Part shown: positions 1 to 6,585 of the stretch, one piece after another
How the letters are laid out: every line of letters begins with the position of its first letter
How positions within the stretch are numbered: the first letter of the stretch is position 1
Origin: JAVBKP01 sp031553975
Lineage (GTDB): Bacteria; Bacillota; Clostridia; Peptostreptococcales; Anaerovoracaceae
DNA: 8,042 nucleotides
Direction: 5' to 3'
Assembly: GCA_031553975.1 (NCBI GenBank)
Contig: JAVBKP010000091.1
Span: 1-8,042, forward strand
The notes under the pieces: model-generated
What the model was told of the DNA's origin: nothing
The model's input: only the letters and a program-made list of their open reading frames with translations
The model's database searches: none
Position numbers and translations under genes: made by a program

Positions 1-89
1 ATAGAGAAAAAATATTGGGAATCTACGAAGAAGCCATAAAAGAAAAATACAGGTTTTTTTCTTATGGAGATGCTATGATGCTGGTTTAG
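1..89 (+). CDS. queA: QueA, S-adenosylmethionine:tRNA ribosyltransferase-isomerase (C-terminal end only)
   Basis: Reading from base 3 gives an open frame of 28 codons that enters from the left edge and stops at TAG 87-89. It ends in KEKYRFFSYGDAMMLV, the characteristic QueA C-terminus (the family ends in YRFFSFGDAM plus two or three hydrophobic residues). QueA transfers and isomerises the ribosyl part of S-adenosylmethionine onto preQ1 in tRNA to give epoxyqueuosine. It acts after Tgt, whose gene lies next downstream, and queA-tgt is a common order in bacteria. Only the tail is present, so start, promoter and full length cannot be judged. The fragment is short, but motif and neighbour agree. 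Confidence 0.9.
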   Translation, partial: REKILGIYEEAIKEKYRFFSYGDAMMLV

Positions 90-106
90 AGCAGAATGGC
101 ATCTCC
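66..106 (+). other. Inverted repeat across the queA stop codon
   Basis: GGAGATGC (66-73) and GCATCTCC (99-106) are perfect 8-bp complementary arms separated by 25 bases that include the queA stop codon and a small inner CTG/CAG pair. No T-run follows, so it is not a normal intrinsic terminator. It could be a weak RNA hairpin at the end of queA or chance. Confidence 0.3.
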
Positions 107-255
107 AAGGGGCCCTGAACATCCAACTGTAAAGCTGCGGAGTAGCATAAGAATGAGGATGTTTGGGGTGATGCTATGTTTATACAATAAATATTGTGTA
201 CAATATAACCTACTACATCACTTGAAAACAAATGAAAGAGAGAATTAAAAACGAA
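90..255 (+). other. queA-tgt intergenic region, no convincing gene
   Basis: This 166-base gap is unusually long for queA-tgt, which are often nearly touching. It holds part of the hairpin at 66-106, a GATGCTATG direct repeat (70-78 and 170-178) and the ACAATA/TATTGT element at 184-206. A 50-codon frame from ATG 96 to TAA 246-248 has no clear Shine-Dalgarno site and no recognisable motif. No preQ1 riboswitch or tRNA was recognised. Confidence 0.5.
183..206 (+). promoter_or_regulatory. Operator-like dyad upstream of tgt
   Basis: ATATTGT (191-197) and ACAATAT (200-206) form a perfect 7-bp-arm dyad around GT. A further ACAATA at 184-189 pairs with the same TATTGT, so three half-sites alternate at 8-bp spacing (184, 192, 200). 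The TTGTGTACAA centre resembles operators of GntR-family repressors, which are often TTGTATACAA-like; this is a resemblance only. TACAAT at 183-188 or 199-204 could be a -10 hexamer, but no good -35 is seen. It lies about 50 bases before the chosen tgt start, so it may control tgt and the genes behind it. Confidence 0.4.
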
Positions 256-1377
256 ATGAAACACGCAGTCACCTATACATTAAAAAAGAAAGATAACAAA
301 ACAAAGGCAAGACGTGGAGTGCTTCACACACCACACGGAGACATACAGACACCTGTATTCATGCCTGTAGGCACCCAAGCAGCTGTAAAGGCGGTGAAGC
401 CGGAGGAGATTAAGGGCATGGGCGCAGGTATTATATTATCAAATACCTACCATCTATATCTTAGACCAGGCCATGAACTGATCAAAGAAGCAGGTGGATT
501 GCACAAATTCATGAATTGGGATGGAGCCATTCTAACGGATAGCGGTGGATTTCAAGTATTCAGCTTAGGGCCACTTCGCAAAATCTCAGAAGAAGGTGTA
601 GAATTCCGTTCCCACGTGGACGGGTCAAAGCACATGTTGACACCAGAAAAAGTCATGGAAATAGAGAATGCCCTAGGGTCAGATATTATGATGGCCTTTG
701 ATGAGTGCGCTCCCTACCCAGCAGATAGAACCTATGTGAAAAACTCCCTAGAGAGGACCAACAGGTGGCTAAAACGCTGCAAAGATGCTCACCACAATAC
801 AGATCACCAAGCTTTGTTTGGAATCATGCAAGGCGGGATGTATCAAGACCTTAGAAAAGAAAGTGCAGACTATATCGTTGGGCTGGATTTGCCAGGCTAC
901 TCTATCGGAGGGCTATCGGTGGGAGAGCCAAAAGAGTTGATGTATGAAGTGCTGGACTATGCAGTGGATTATCTGCCAGAGGATAAACCTCGTTACCTCA
1001 TGGGGGTTGGTAGCCCTGATGCGCTATTTGAGGGGGTTGAACGTGGTATCGATATGTTTGACTGCGTACTGCCTACACGTATTGCCAGAAACGGTACAGC
1101 CATGACATCTACTGGCAGTGTGGCCATCAAGAACGCAAAATACGAGAGAGACTTCTCACCATTAGACTCAGAATGTGATTGTTATTGTTGTAAAAACTAT
1201 TCTAAAGCATATATTAGACATATGTATAAGGCGAATGAAATCATGTCCTCCATGCTTTTATCCCACCACAACCTTCATTTTTTAATCAAGATGATGGAAG
1301 GGATTAGAACATCTATCGAAGAAGACAGATTCTCCGCCCACAAAAAAGAGTTTTTTGCAAAATATTATGGAAAATAG
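256..1377 (+). CDS. tgt: Queuine/preQ1 tRNA-guanine transglycosylase (Tgt)
   Basis: Tgt swaps guanine-34 in the anticodon of GUN tRNAs for preQ1, the committed base-exchange step of queuosine synthesis. It is cytosolic. From ATG 256 the protein has 373 residues, close to the usual bacterial length. Visible marks are HTPHGDIQTPVFMPVGTQA near the N-terminus, TDSGGFQVFSLG with the active-site Asp95, GIMQGG, GGLSVGEP, MFDCVLPTRIARNG with the predicted nucleophile Asp269, and the zinc site Cys307, Cys309, Cys312 and His338. An in-frame ATG at 232 would add eight residues (KERIKNE-type leader) that the family lacks and has no Shine-Dalgarno site. ATG 256 begins MKHAVTYTL, as in homologues, with a purine-rich AAAGAGAGA upstream. 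It follows queA and precedes an rRNA methyltransferase by 33 bases. In many Firmicutes yajC follows tgt; here it does not. Confidence 0.96.
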   Translation: MKHAVTYTLKKKDNKTKARRGVLHTPHGDIQTPVFMPVGTQAAVKAVKPEEIKGMGAGIILSNTYHLYLRPGHELIKEAGGLHKFMNWDGAILTDSGGFQVFSLGPLRKISEEGVEFRSHVDGSKHMLTPEKVMEIENALGSDIMMAFDECAPYPADRTYVKNSLERTNRWLKRCKDAHHNTDHQALFGIMQGGMYQDLRKESADYIVGLDLPGYSIGGLSVGEPKELMYEVLDYAVDYLPEDKPRYLMGVGSPDALFEGVERGIDMFDCVLPTRIARNGTAMTSTGSVAIKNAKYERDFSPLDSECDCYCCKNYSKAYIRHMYKANEIMSSMLLSHHNLHFLIKMMEGIRTSIEEDRFSAHKKEFFAKYYGK

Positions 1378-1398
1378 AAAATATTAATAAGTTTGCGC

Positions 1399-1413
1399 AG
1401 GAGGTAAAATTTG
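1399..1413 (+). promoter_or_regulatory. Strong ribosome binding site fixing a TTG start
   Basis: AGGAGGT at 1399-1405 stands 5 bases before TTG 1411-1413. No ATG or GTG in this frame is as well placed, so the methyltransferase most likely starts at this rare TTG codon. Confidence 0.85.
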
Positions 1414-2811
1414 AAAAAAGGCGATACAGTACAAGTATACATTGAAAAGGATAAATACCCCAATACGGGCATAGGCTACGTGGAAGGTCGCAAAATCGTC
1501 ATTGAGGACTGCTTTATAGGGCAGGGGATTGAGGCTCAGATCCAAAAGAAAAATGAAAAGCGTACTCTTGCGAGAAAAGTCGGTGTTATTAAAAAAGCTG
1601 ACTATGAGCAGGAGCCCTTTTGTCCACATTATGGACTTTGCGGTGGTTGTATTTTTCAAGTATTACCCTATAGCAAGCAGCTTGAACTAAAGGGCAGGGA
1701 AGTTGTCAATCAGCTAAAACAAAATAATGTACAATGTGAGAGCTTTTTAGGCATAGAAGGCAGCGTGAGCCAGTTTGCCTATAGGAATAAGATGGAATAC
1801 ACCTTTGGAGATGTAGAAAAAGGCGGAGAAATGGCTCTTGGCATGCACAAAAAGAACAACTACATGAGCCTTGTCACGGTAGACCATTGCAAATTAGTAG
1901 ATGAGGACTTTAACCTGATTCTTAGGACTGTACTTGGGTTTTTCAAAGAGAAAAATCTGCCGTTTTATAACAAAAAAAGCCATGAAGGGTTGCAGCGAAA
2001 TCTCATTGTGAGAAAAGGGCAAGCCACTGACGAAATACTTATTAACATAGTTACTAGCTCCCAGTTTGATTGGGACAAAACAGACTTGGTGGAGAGACTA
2101 AAAAACCTTGAAAATACAGGCGATGATGATAAAAAACTCAAAGGCAAGCTCAAAGGTATCTTGCATACAATCAATGACAATGTGGCAGACAGTGTAACCC
2201 CTGATCGTATCTTGACCCTTTGGGGAGAAGATTATTTTTATGATGAAATACTTGGCCTCAAGTTCAAAATATCTCCCTTCTCATTTTTTCAAACAAATAC
2301 ACTTACAGCAGAGAGGCTATATAGTCAAACCCTTGAATTAATAGGGGATATAGATGGAAAGATTGTATACGACCTATATTCTGGGACGGGAACAATTGCT
2401 CAGATAATGGCATCAAAGGCAAAAAAAGTAATTGGTGTTGAGTTAGTAGAAGAGGCCGTAGAGGCCGCGAAAATCAACGCGGCACTAAACAATTTGGATA
2501 ACTGTGAGTTTATGGCAGGTGATGTATTTCAAGTCCTAGATAAGCTTACAGCTACGGATGATCCTGCAAATCTACCAGACACCATTGTAGTTGACCCACC
2601 AAGGGTTGGCATTCACCCAAAAGCCCTAGAAAAAATACTAAGCTACGGCGTAGAGCAGATTGTATACGTATCGTGCAATCCACAGAGCTTAGGAACCAAC
2701 CTAGCCGCCATGCAAGAAGCAGGATATGCAGTAAAAGCAGTAAAGGTTTTCGACCAGTTTCCACATACGAAGCATGTGGAAACTGTAGTAAGGTTAAACC
2801 GAAAACCGTAA
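1411..2811 (+). CDS. rlmD: 23S rRNA (uracil-C5)-methyltransferase, RlmD/RlmCD (RumA) family
   Basis: This SAM-dependent enzyme forms 5-methyluridine in 23S rRNA. Gram-positive members (RlmCD type) can modify both U747 and U1939, while E. coli uses RlmC and RlmD separately. The 466-residue protein has an N-terminal TRAM-like RNA-binding domain (about 1-62), then cysteines 71, 77 and 80 in CPHYGLCGGC plus Cys160, which should hold a 4Fe-4S cluster. The C-terminal methyltransferase domain carries FFQTN (292-296), the SAM loop DLYSGTGTIA (321-330), VDPPRVG (394-400), the catalytic Cys422 in YVSCNPQSL, and FPHTKHVETV with the general-base Glu457. A Lys/Asp-rich stretch at about 237-249 is probably a surface loop. 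It begins with TTG behind a strong Shine-Dalgarno site. It lies 33 bases after tgt and 35 before the transporter, so co-transcription is likely. Which uridine(s) it modifies, and a tRNA target, cannot be settled from sequence alone. Confidence 0.93.
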   Translation: MKKGDTVQVYIEKDKYPNTGIGYVEGRKIVIEDCFIGQGIEAQIQKKNEKRTLARKVGVIKKADYEQEPFCPHYGLCGGCIFQVLPYSKQLELKGREVVNQLKQNNVQCESFLGIEGSVSQFAYRNKMEYTFGDVEKGGEMALGMHKKNNYMSLVTVDHCKLVDEDFNLILRTVLGFFKEKNLPFYNKKSHEGLQRNLIVRKGQATDEILINIVTSSQFDWDKTDLVERLKNLENTGDDDKKLKGKLKGILHTINDNVADSVTPDRILTLWGEDYFYDEILGLKFKISPFSFFQTNTLTAERLYSQTLELIGDIDGKIVYDLYSGTGTIAQIMASKAKKVIGVELVEEAVEAAKINAALNNLDNCEFMAGDVFQVLDKLTATDDPANLPDTIVVDPPRVGIHPKALEKILSYGVEQIVYVSCNPQSLGTNLAAMQEAGYAVKAVKVFDQFPHTKHVETVVRLNRKP

Positions 2812-2846
2812 GATTTTATTAGAAATTAAGAAACAAAGGATGAAAA

Positions 2847-4196
2847 ATGCAAGAAAATAAACTAAATGATTTAACAGAAGGTGATATTGTAAAAAAATTA
2901 TTGTGGGTGGCTGTGCCTATTATGGGCACCCAACTCATACAGATGACATATAATCTGACAGGCATGTTTTGGCTAGGTCTGGTTAGTTCTGATTTGGTGG
3001 CCGCCTCAGGGACAGGAGGGCTTTTTATATGGCTGTCCATGGCATTTCTGCTCATTGGGCGTATGGGAGCAGAAATCGGTGTCTCCCAAAATCTAGGTAG
3101 AGGAGACACCGAGGCGGCCAAGTCCTTCTCCCAAAATGCTACTTTGATAGCGGTGGTTCTTGGGGTTTTGTATGGGTTACTGCTTGCTGTAGCCAACGTG
3201 CCCCTTGTGAGTTTTTTTAATATAGGTGATCCCTATGTAGTCAATGCCACAGAGGATTATCTGAGAATTATGGGCGCATTTATGCCATTTTTCTTTGTAG
3301 GAAATGCCATGCTAGGCGCATTCAATGGTGCGGGCAACTCCCGCATGTCTTTTTATTGTACAACAGTAGGGCTAGTACTAAATATGGTATTAGACCCAAT
3401 TTTCATCTTGTGGTTTGATTGGGGCATCAAAGGAGCCGCCTATGCGGCAGTAATAGCCCAAGCTGTGGTATGCACTATGTTTTTTATCGCCATCAAAAAA
3501 AGCAAAGGGCGGCCTTTCACAGAGTATACGTATTTCAAAAAGCCAGATTTGGACAAAATAAAACAAATATTCAAGTGGAGCACGCCAATAGGACTTGAGA
3601 GTATGTTCTTCACGTTGCTAACCATGATTGTGTCAAGATTTGTAGCTGAATTTGGTGTAGATGCTATGGCGGTGCAAAGAATTGGCGCCCAGATAGAATC
3701 CCTATCATGGCTCATAGCAGGAGGCTTTGGATCTGCTGTAACCGCCTTTGTAGGACAAAACTATGGGTCAGGCAAATGGGACAGAATACATAAAGGTTTT
3801 AGAATTTCATCGGGATTGATGACGGTATACGGTGTGGCCATCACATTGATTTTATTCTTTGGAGGCAAATATTTATTCTTCATATTTGTCAGAGAGCCAG
3901 AGATTATTGCCATGGGCGCAGATTATCTGAAAATTCTAGCTGTTTGTCAAATCGTGGCTTGCTTAGAAGGGGTAGGGTCTGGGTCCTTTAGGGGAACAGG
4001 GCGTACAATGCCTCCATCCATTTCAAGTATTATATCCAATGTGATTAGAGTACCACTTTGTTATTGCCTAGGACAAACCTCACTTGGCCTCAACGGTATA
4101 TTCTGGGGTGTAGCAATATCTGCCTTTATTCGTAGCTCCGTCATCTACGTTTGGTATTATTTATCCGCTAGAAAGGGAAAAAGCTGGACGAAATAG
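2847..4196 (+). CDS. MATE-family multidrug/toxin efflux transporter
   Basis: This is an integral membrane antiporter that exports organic cations or drugs using a Na+ or H+ gradient (family knowledge; its substrate is unknown). The 449 residues match the MATE length and show about 12 hydrophobic segments in two halves joined near residues 217-245. Family-typical stretches are VAVPIMGTQLIQMTYNLT (TM1), GAGNSRMSFY followed by LNMVLDPIFILW (about 161-189), the second-half AVQRIGAQIESLSW and TAFVGQNYGSGK (about 275-310), and FRGTGRTMPPS (381-391). The start at ATG 2847 has AAAGGAT at 2836-2841 and homologues begin at similar points; an ATG at 2840 in another frame closes after six codons. No separate promoter is evident, so it probably shares the tgt-rlmD transcript, which ends at the hairpin directly behind it. 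The convergent two-component system next door could relate to the same stress, but nothing in the sequence proves it. The NorM/DinF subgroup is not assigned. Confidence 0.92.
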   Translation: MQENKLNDLTEGDIVKKLLWVAVPIMGTQLIQMTYNLTGMFWLGLVSSDLVAASGTGGLFIWLSMAFLLIGRMGAEIGVSQNLGRGDTEAAKSFSQNATLIAVVLGVLYGLLLAVANVPLVSFFNIGDPYVVNATEDYLRIMGAFMPFFFVGNAMLGAFNGAGNSRMSFYCTTVGLVLNMVLDPIFILWFDWGIKGAAYAAVIAQAVVCTMFFIAIKKSKGRPFTEYTYFKKPDLDKIKQIFKWSTPIGLESMFFTLLTMIVSRFVAEFGVDAMAVQRIGAQIESLSWLIAGGFGSAVTAFVGQNYGSGKWDRIHKGFRISSGLMTVYGVAITLILFFGGKYLFFIFVREPEIIAMGADYLKILAVCQIVACLEGVGSGSFRGTGRTMPPSISSIISNVIRVPLCYCLGQTSLGLNGIFWGVAISAFIRSSVIYVWYYLSARKGKSWTK

Positions 4197-4219
4197 AGTA
4201 GATTGAAATAGATTAAATA

Positions 4220-4263
4220 TAGAAAAGGATAAAGACGCTAAATAGCGTCTTTATCCTTTTCTA
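4220..4263 (+). terminator. Bidirectional intrinsic terminator between MATE and kinase genes
   Basis: A perfect 20-bp stem (4220-4239 with 4244-4263) closes a 4-base loop AAAT. The top of the stem is GACGCT/AGCGTC and the base is A-rich on one side and T-rich on the other (CCTTTTCTA), so it can terminate transcripts from both strands. It begins 24 bases after the MATE stop. On the minus strand it contains the last codons and the TAG stop (4240-4238) of the histidine kinase, so this DNA is both protein-coding and terminator. Confidence 0.93.
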
Positions 4264-5692
4264 CACCGTTAGGGGTCATTTTTACACTAAATGAAAATAC
4301 GGCACCTTCACCAAATTTACTTTCTACCCAGATTTCCCCACCTAACTGTTCCACAATGCTTTTGCAGATAGAAAGTCCAAGGCCGCTGCCTGATTTTTTT
4401 CGGCTTTCCCCGCAGTAGAGGCGATCAAAGACATGGGGCAAGTCCTTTTCTAAAATCCCATTGCCCATATCCGCCACAGAGAAAATGCAAAACCCTGCCT
4501 CCTGCCTTGCAGTTAAACAAATCTCTCCAACCCGGGTATGGAATAAAGCATTGGAGATTAAATTGTCAAAGACTTGAATGATACGCTGTTTGTCGGTGAG
4601 CAGAGTGCCTACAAACGGGCTGATAGAGAAAGAAATTCCTTGTTTTTGACACAAACTGTTATACTCACCATAAAAAGTATCAAATAGGGCAGGAATATCT
4701 ACCAAATCATGTTTGAACTTCAACTCTCCCGTGCTAAGATTGTTTAAGTCTATCACATCTTCTACCATTTTTTCCAGCTGGGCCGTACGGCTAATAATTC
4801 GACCAAGGACTTTTATATCGCTAAGGTACAGGTCGCTTTCAGACAAGATGTCCGCAGCACCTCTGATAACCGCAATAGGTGTACGAAAGTCGTGGGAAAT
4901 ATTCTGAAAGAGGGTGTCTCGAGATTTCTTTTCATTTTCTAGTGACAAAGTCATTTCTTGCAATTTTTCATTTTGAACAGCCAGCCTGTCAGTTAGGTCA
5001 GTGAGCTGGGTGTTTTCGTGGGTTTGCCGGACCATATACAGCACGACAAAATACGCCAAAAATGAACCAGCCATCATAATGAGATGAGTCACTAAGTATT
5101 GCCATTGAGATATGGTATCGATAAGGAACGAGCCCGTAGAAATCACAGTGAGAGAGAGAAAAGTAGTGGGAATCAACCACAAAATACGCCAGGAGGGTAT
5201 ATCAGAAAATCCTATGACAGGCCGTACATGTTTTCGCAAAAACCAGATAAAAAATGGGGTTACTAACAGCAACATTAACAGCTTAATCATGGATTCAGGA
5301 ACAGAATATAAAATTGAAAAAGGAGCTGGATACATTCTGGCTTGGATAAAATGACTGATGCTGGCCATGTTGTATACATAACTACAAACAATAATAAAAA
5401 CAAAAAGTAGCTTATGGATATGGACTTTGACAGTGAGCATGTAGATGATAAAAAAGAAAAAAAGCATGAGAACACTGCATATACCCCAAAGCACATTGGT
5501 ATTCAGTGGGGAGTTTACATAAATCACCGCTAGAATACCAGTACATAACATAGCCAGAGTAAGGATTACAAAAAAATAACCTTTGCTGATGGCAAGTCGA
5601 TTGGTGAACGGAACATAGCAAAGGCAGGCCGAAGGCAATACATCGACAAAAATACCAAAAATAATTCGAAGATGATCTAATAGCATATCCAT
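4238..5692 (-). CDS. Membrane sensor histidine kinase, multi-spanning N-terminus
   Basis: This is the sensor of a two-component pair with the response regulator gene 7 bases upstream. The 484-residue protein has about seven hydrophobic segments (roughly 8-28, 40-60, 67-88, 94-113, 135-152, 171-190, 203-222) and no large extracellular domain, suggesting sensing within or at the membrane. A coiled-coil-like linker (about 225-260) leads to the HisKA domain with SHDFRTP (phospho-acceptor His267). The ATP-binding domain follows: N box around DNLISNALFH (Asn377/Asn381), G1 DMGNGI (408-412), F box LPHVFDRLY, G2 GSGLGL (435-440). All catalytic motifs look intact. The start ATG 5692-5690 has only a weak Shine-Dalgarno site (GTGAG) and closely follows the regulator stop, so translational coupling is likely; Met3 is a possible alternative start. 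The final eight or so codons lie inside the terminator hairpin. The signal is unknown. The membrane part was not recognised as a named sensor domain. Confidence 0.93.
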   Translation of the reverse strand: MDMLLDHLRIIFGIFVDVLPSACLCYVPFTNRLAISKGYFFVILTLAMLCTGILAVIYVNSPLNTNVLWGICSVLMLFFFFIIYMLTVKVHIHKLLFVFIIVCSYVYNMASISHFIQARMYPAPFSILYSVPESMIKLLMLLLVTPFFIWFLRKHVRPVIGFSDIPSWRILWLIPTTFLSLTVISTGSFLIDTISQWQYLVTHLIMMAGSFLAYFVVLYMVRQTHENTQLTDLTDRLAVQNEKLQEMTLSLENEKKSRDTLFQNISHDFRTPIAVIRGAADILSESDLYLSDIKVLGRIISRTAQLEKMVEDVIDLNNLSTGELKFKHDLVDIPALFDTFYGEYNSLCQKQGISFSISPFVGTLLTDKQRIIQVFDNLISNALFHTRVGEICLTARQEAGFCIFSVADMGNGILEKDLPHVFDRLYCGESRKKSGSGLGLSICKSIVEQLGGEIWVESKFGEGAVFSFSVKMTPNGVEKDKDAI

Positions 5693-5699
5693 ACCATAC

Positions 5700-6425
5700 T
5701 CACTTTTCTTCCTGCGCGCAAATCACAGGCTCGGGAGGATATAAAAAGGAGTAGCCCACACCTCTTACTGTTCTGATAAAATTCAGGCGGCTGGCTAGTT
5801 CTAGCTTTCTGCGGACCGAGCTCATATGCTGGGCTACAATAGAGATGGCAAAACCTTGTCCGCCCCAGATTCGCGCATAGATGGCCTCGTAGGTTAGTAC
5901 AGTGCCTCTTGCTTGAATTAACGTGGTTAGCATAGTGAACTCACGTGGCGTGAGCAATATAGGTATGTCATGAACGGAGACAGAAAGAGTATTGGTATTC
6001 ACAGAAAGCGGGGCCAAGGTGAGAATACCATTCAGCAAAGAAGAAGACCGGGTTAAGATGCTCTGAATACGCAGGGACAACTCTTTGATGCTATAAGGCT
6101 TTTTCATGTAATCTGCCCCTAGAGCAAAACCATTTTCGATGCACCAATCATCACTTCTAGCAGTTAGGAACAAAATAGGCAGACGTTTTATCCTCATCAT
6201 CTGGGGTACCAGCGCAAAGCCATCAATATCAGGCAGACCCACATCCAGCACCACAATATCTGCTTGGGAGACTAGTGCAAGGGCTTCATTGCCACTGCCA
6301 GCAGCCAGCACCCGATACCCCTTACCCGCCAAATATTCCGTATTGTTGTCTAAAATATCCACATCGTCATCCACCAAAAGTACAGTATAATCGTGGATAT
6401 CTGTTATTGTATCATTCATTTCCAT
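5700..6425 (-). CDS. OmpR/PhoB-family response regulator
   Basis: This DNA-binding response regulator should be phosphorylated by the adjacent histidine kinase. From ATG 6425 it has 241 residues. The receiver domain (about 12-125) has the acidic pair Asp20/Asp21 in LLVDDDVD, the phospho-acceptor Asp61 in VVLDVGLPDIDGF, Thr88 in LFLTAR and Lys109 in MKKPYS. The C-terminal winged helix (about 137-229) has LLTPREFTMLTTLI, VLTYEAIYARIWGG, MSSVRRKLE and FIRTVRGVGYSF, typical of the OmpR/PhoB class. The frame is open upstream to ATG 6476, but that codon overlaps the -35 region of the promoter. ATG 6425 has GGAGG (6437-6433) seven bases before it and lies downstream of the -10, so I take 6425. The stop TGA is followed 7 bases later by the kinase start. 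Two dyads lie just upstream of the promoter and are candidates for its own binding sites. Target genes are unknown. Confidence 0.94.
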   Translation of the reverse strand: MEMNDTITDIHDYTVLLVDDDVDILDNNTEYLAGKGYRVLAAGSGNEALALVSQADIVVLDVGLPDIDGFALVPQMMRIKRLPILFLTARSDDWCIENGFALGADYMKKPYSIKELSLRIQSILTRSSSLLNGILTLAPLSVNTNTLSVSVHDIPILLTPREFTMLTTLIQARGTVLTYEAIYARIWGGQGFAISIVAQHMSSVRRKLELASRLNFIRTVRGVGYSFLYPPEPVICAQEEK

Positions 6426-6432
6426 ACCAAAA

Positions 6433-6480
6433 CCTCCGATTTTAATAGACATTATAAGATAAAACCACATAGGCATACAA
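6433..6480 (-). promoter_or_regulatory. Promoter and ribosome binding site of the two-component operon
   Basis: On the minus strand TTGTAT (6480-6475) and a perfect TATAAT (6456-6451) are 18 bases apart, a good sigma-A type promoter. Transcription would begin near 6444, just before GGAGG (6437-6433) and ATG 6425. This layout rules against the longer in-frame start at 6476. Confidence 0.75.
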
Positions 6481-6491
6481 GGACAATAAGT

Positions 6492-6547
6492 GAATTTTAT
6501 AGAAACCTATAAAATTCCAACGTGTTTTTTTAGAAACCTATAAAAAC
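6492..6547 (-). repeat. Two tandem dyads upstream of the two-component promoter
   Basis: The 15-base sequence TAGAAACCTATAAAA occurs twice without mismatch (6500-6514 and 6531-6545), 31 bp apart. Each copy is the core of a dyad. The first has perfect 11-bp arms GAATTTTATAG (6492-6502) and CTATAAAATTC (6507-6517) around AAAC. The second has 10-bp arms (6524-6533 and 6538-6547) with one mismatch around the same AAAC. Their centres lie about 60 and 91 bases before the predicted start of transcription, upstream of the -35 and on the same helix face, as expected for activator sites. Candidates to bind are the response regulator itself or the adjacent LexA-like repressor. Confidence 0.7.
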
Positions 6548-6585
6548 AAACCGGATAGAAAGTGGTAAAATATGAATAGAGCAAT

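Noticed and set aside
96..248. 50-codon plus-strand frame in the queA-tgt gap (begins MASPRGPEHP)
   Set aside because: No clear Shine-Dalgarno site, no recognisable motif, and it spans the operator-like element and runs into the tgt ribosome-binding region. Probably chance.
73..264. 63-codon minus-strand frame opposite queA end and the tgt leader
   Set aside because: Overlaps both real genes on the other strand, has no motif, and has no independent promoter or ribosome binding site.
2819..3196. 125-codon minus-strand frame opposite the MATE gene
   Set aside because: Shadow of the MATE coding sequence, with no recognisable domain.
6426..6476. Longer N-terminus of the response regulator from ATG 6476
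   Set aside because: The extra 17 codons overlap the -35 and -10 hexamers, and GGAGG is correctly placed only for ATG 6425.
6492..6547. Tandem dyads read as a terminator for the repressor gene
   Set aside because: The stems are almost wholly A-T and no proper T-run follows on the minus strand. A binding-site role upstream of the promoter fits better.
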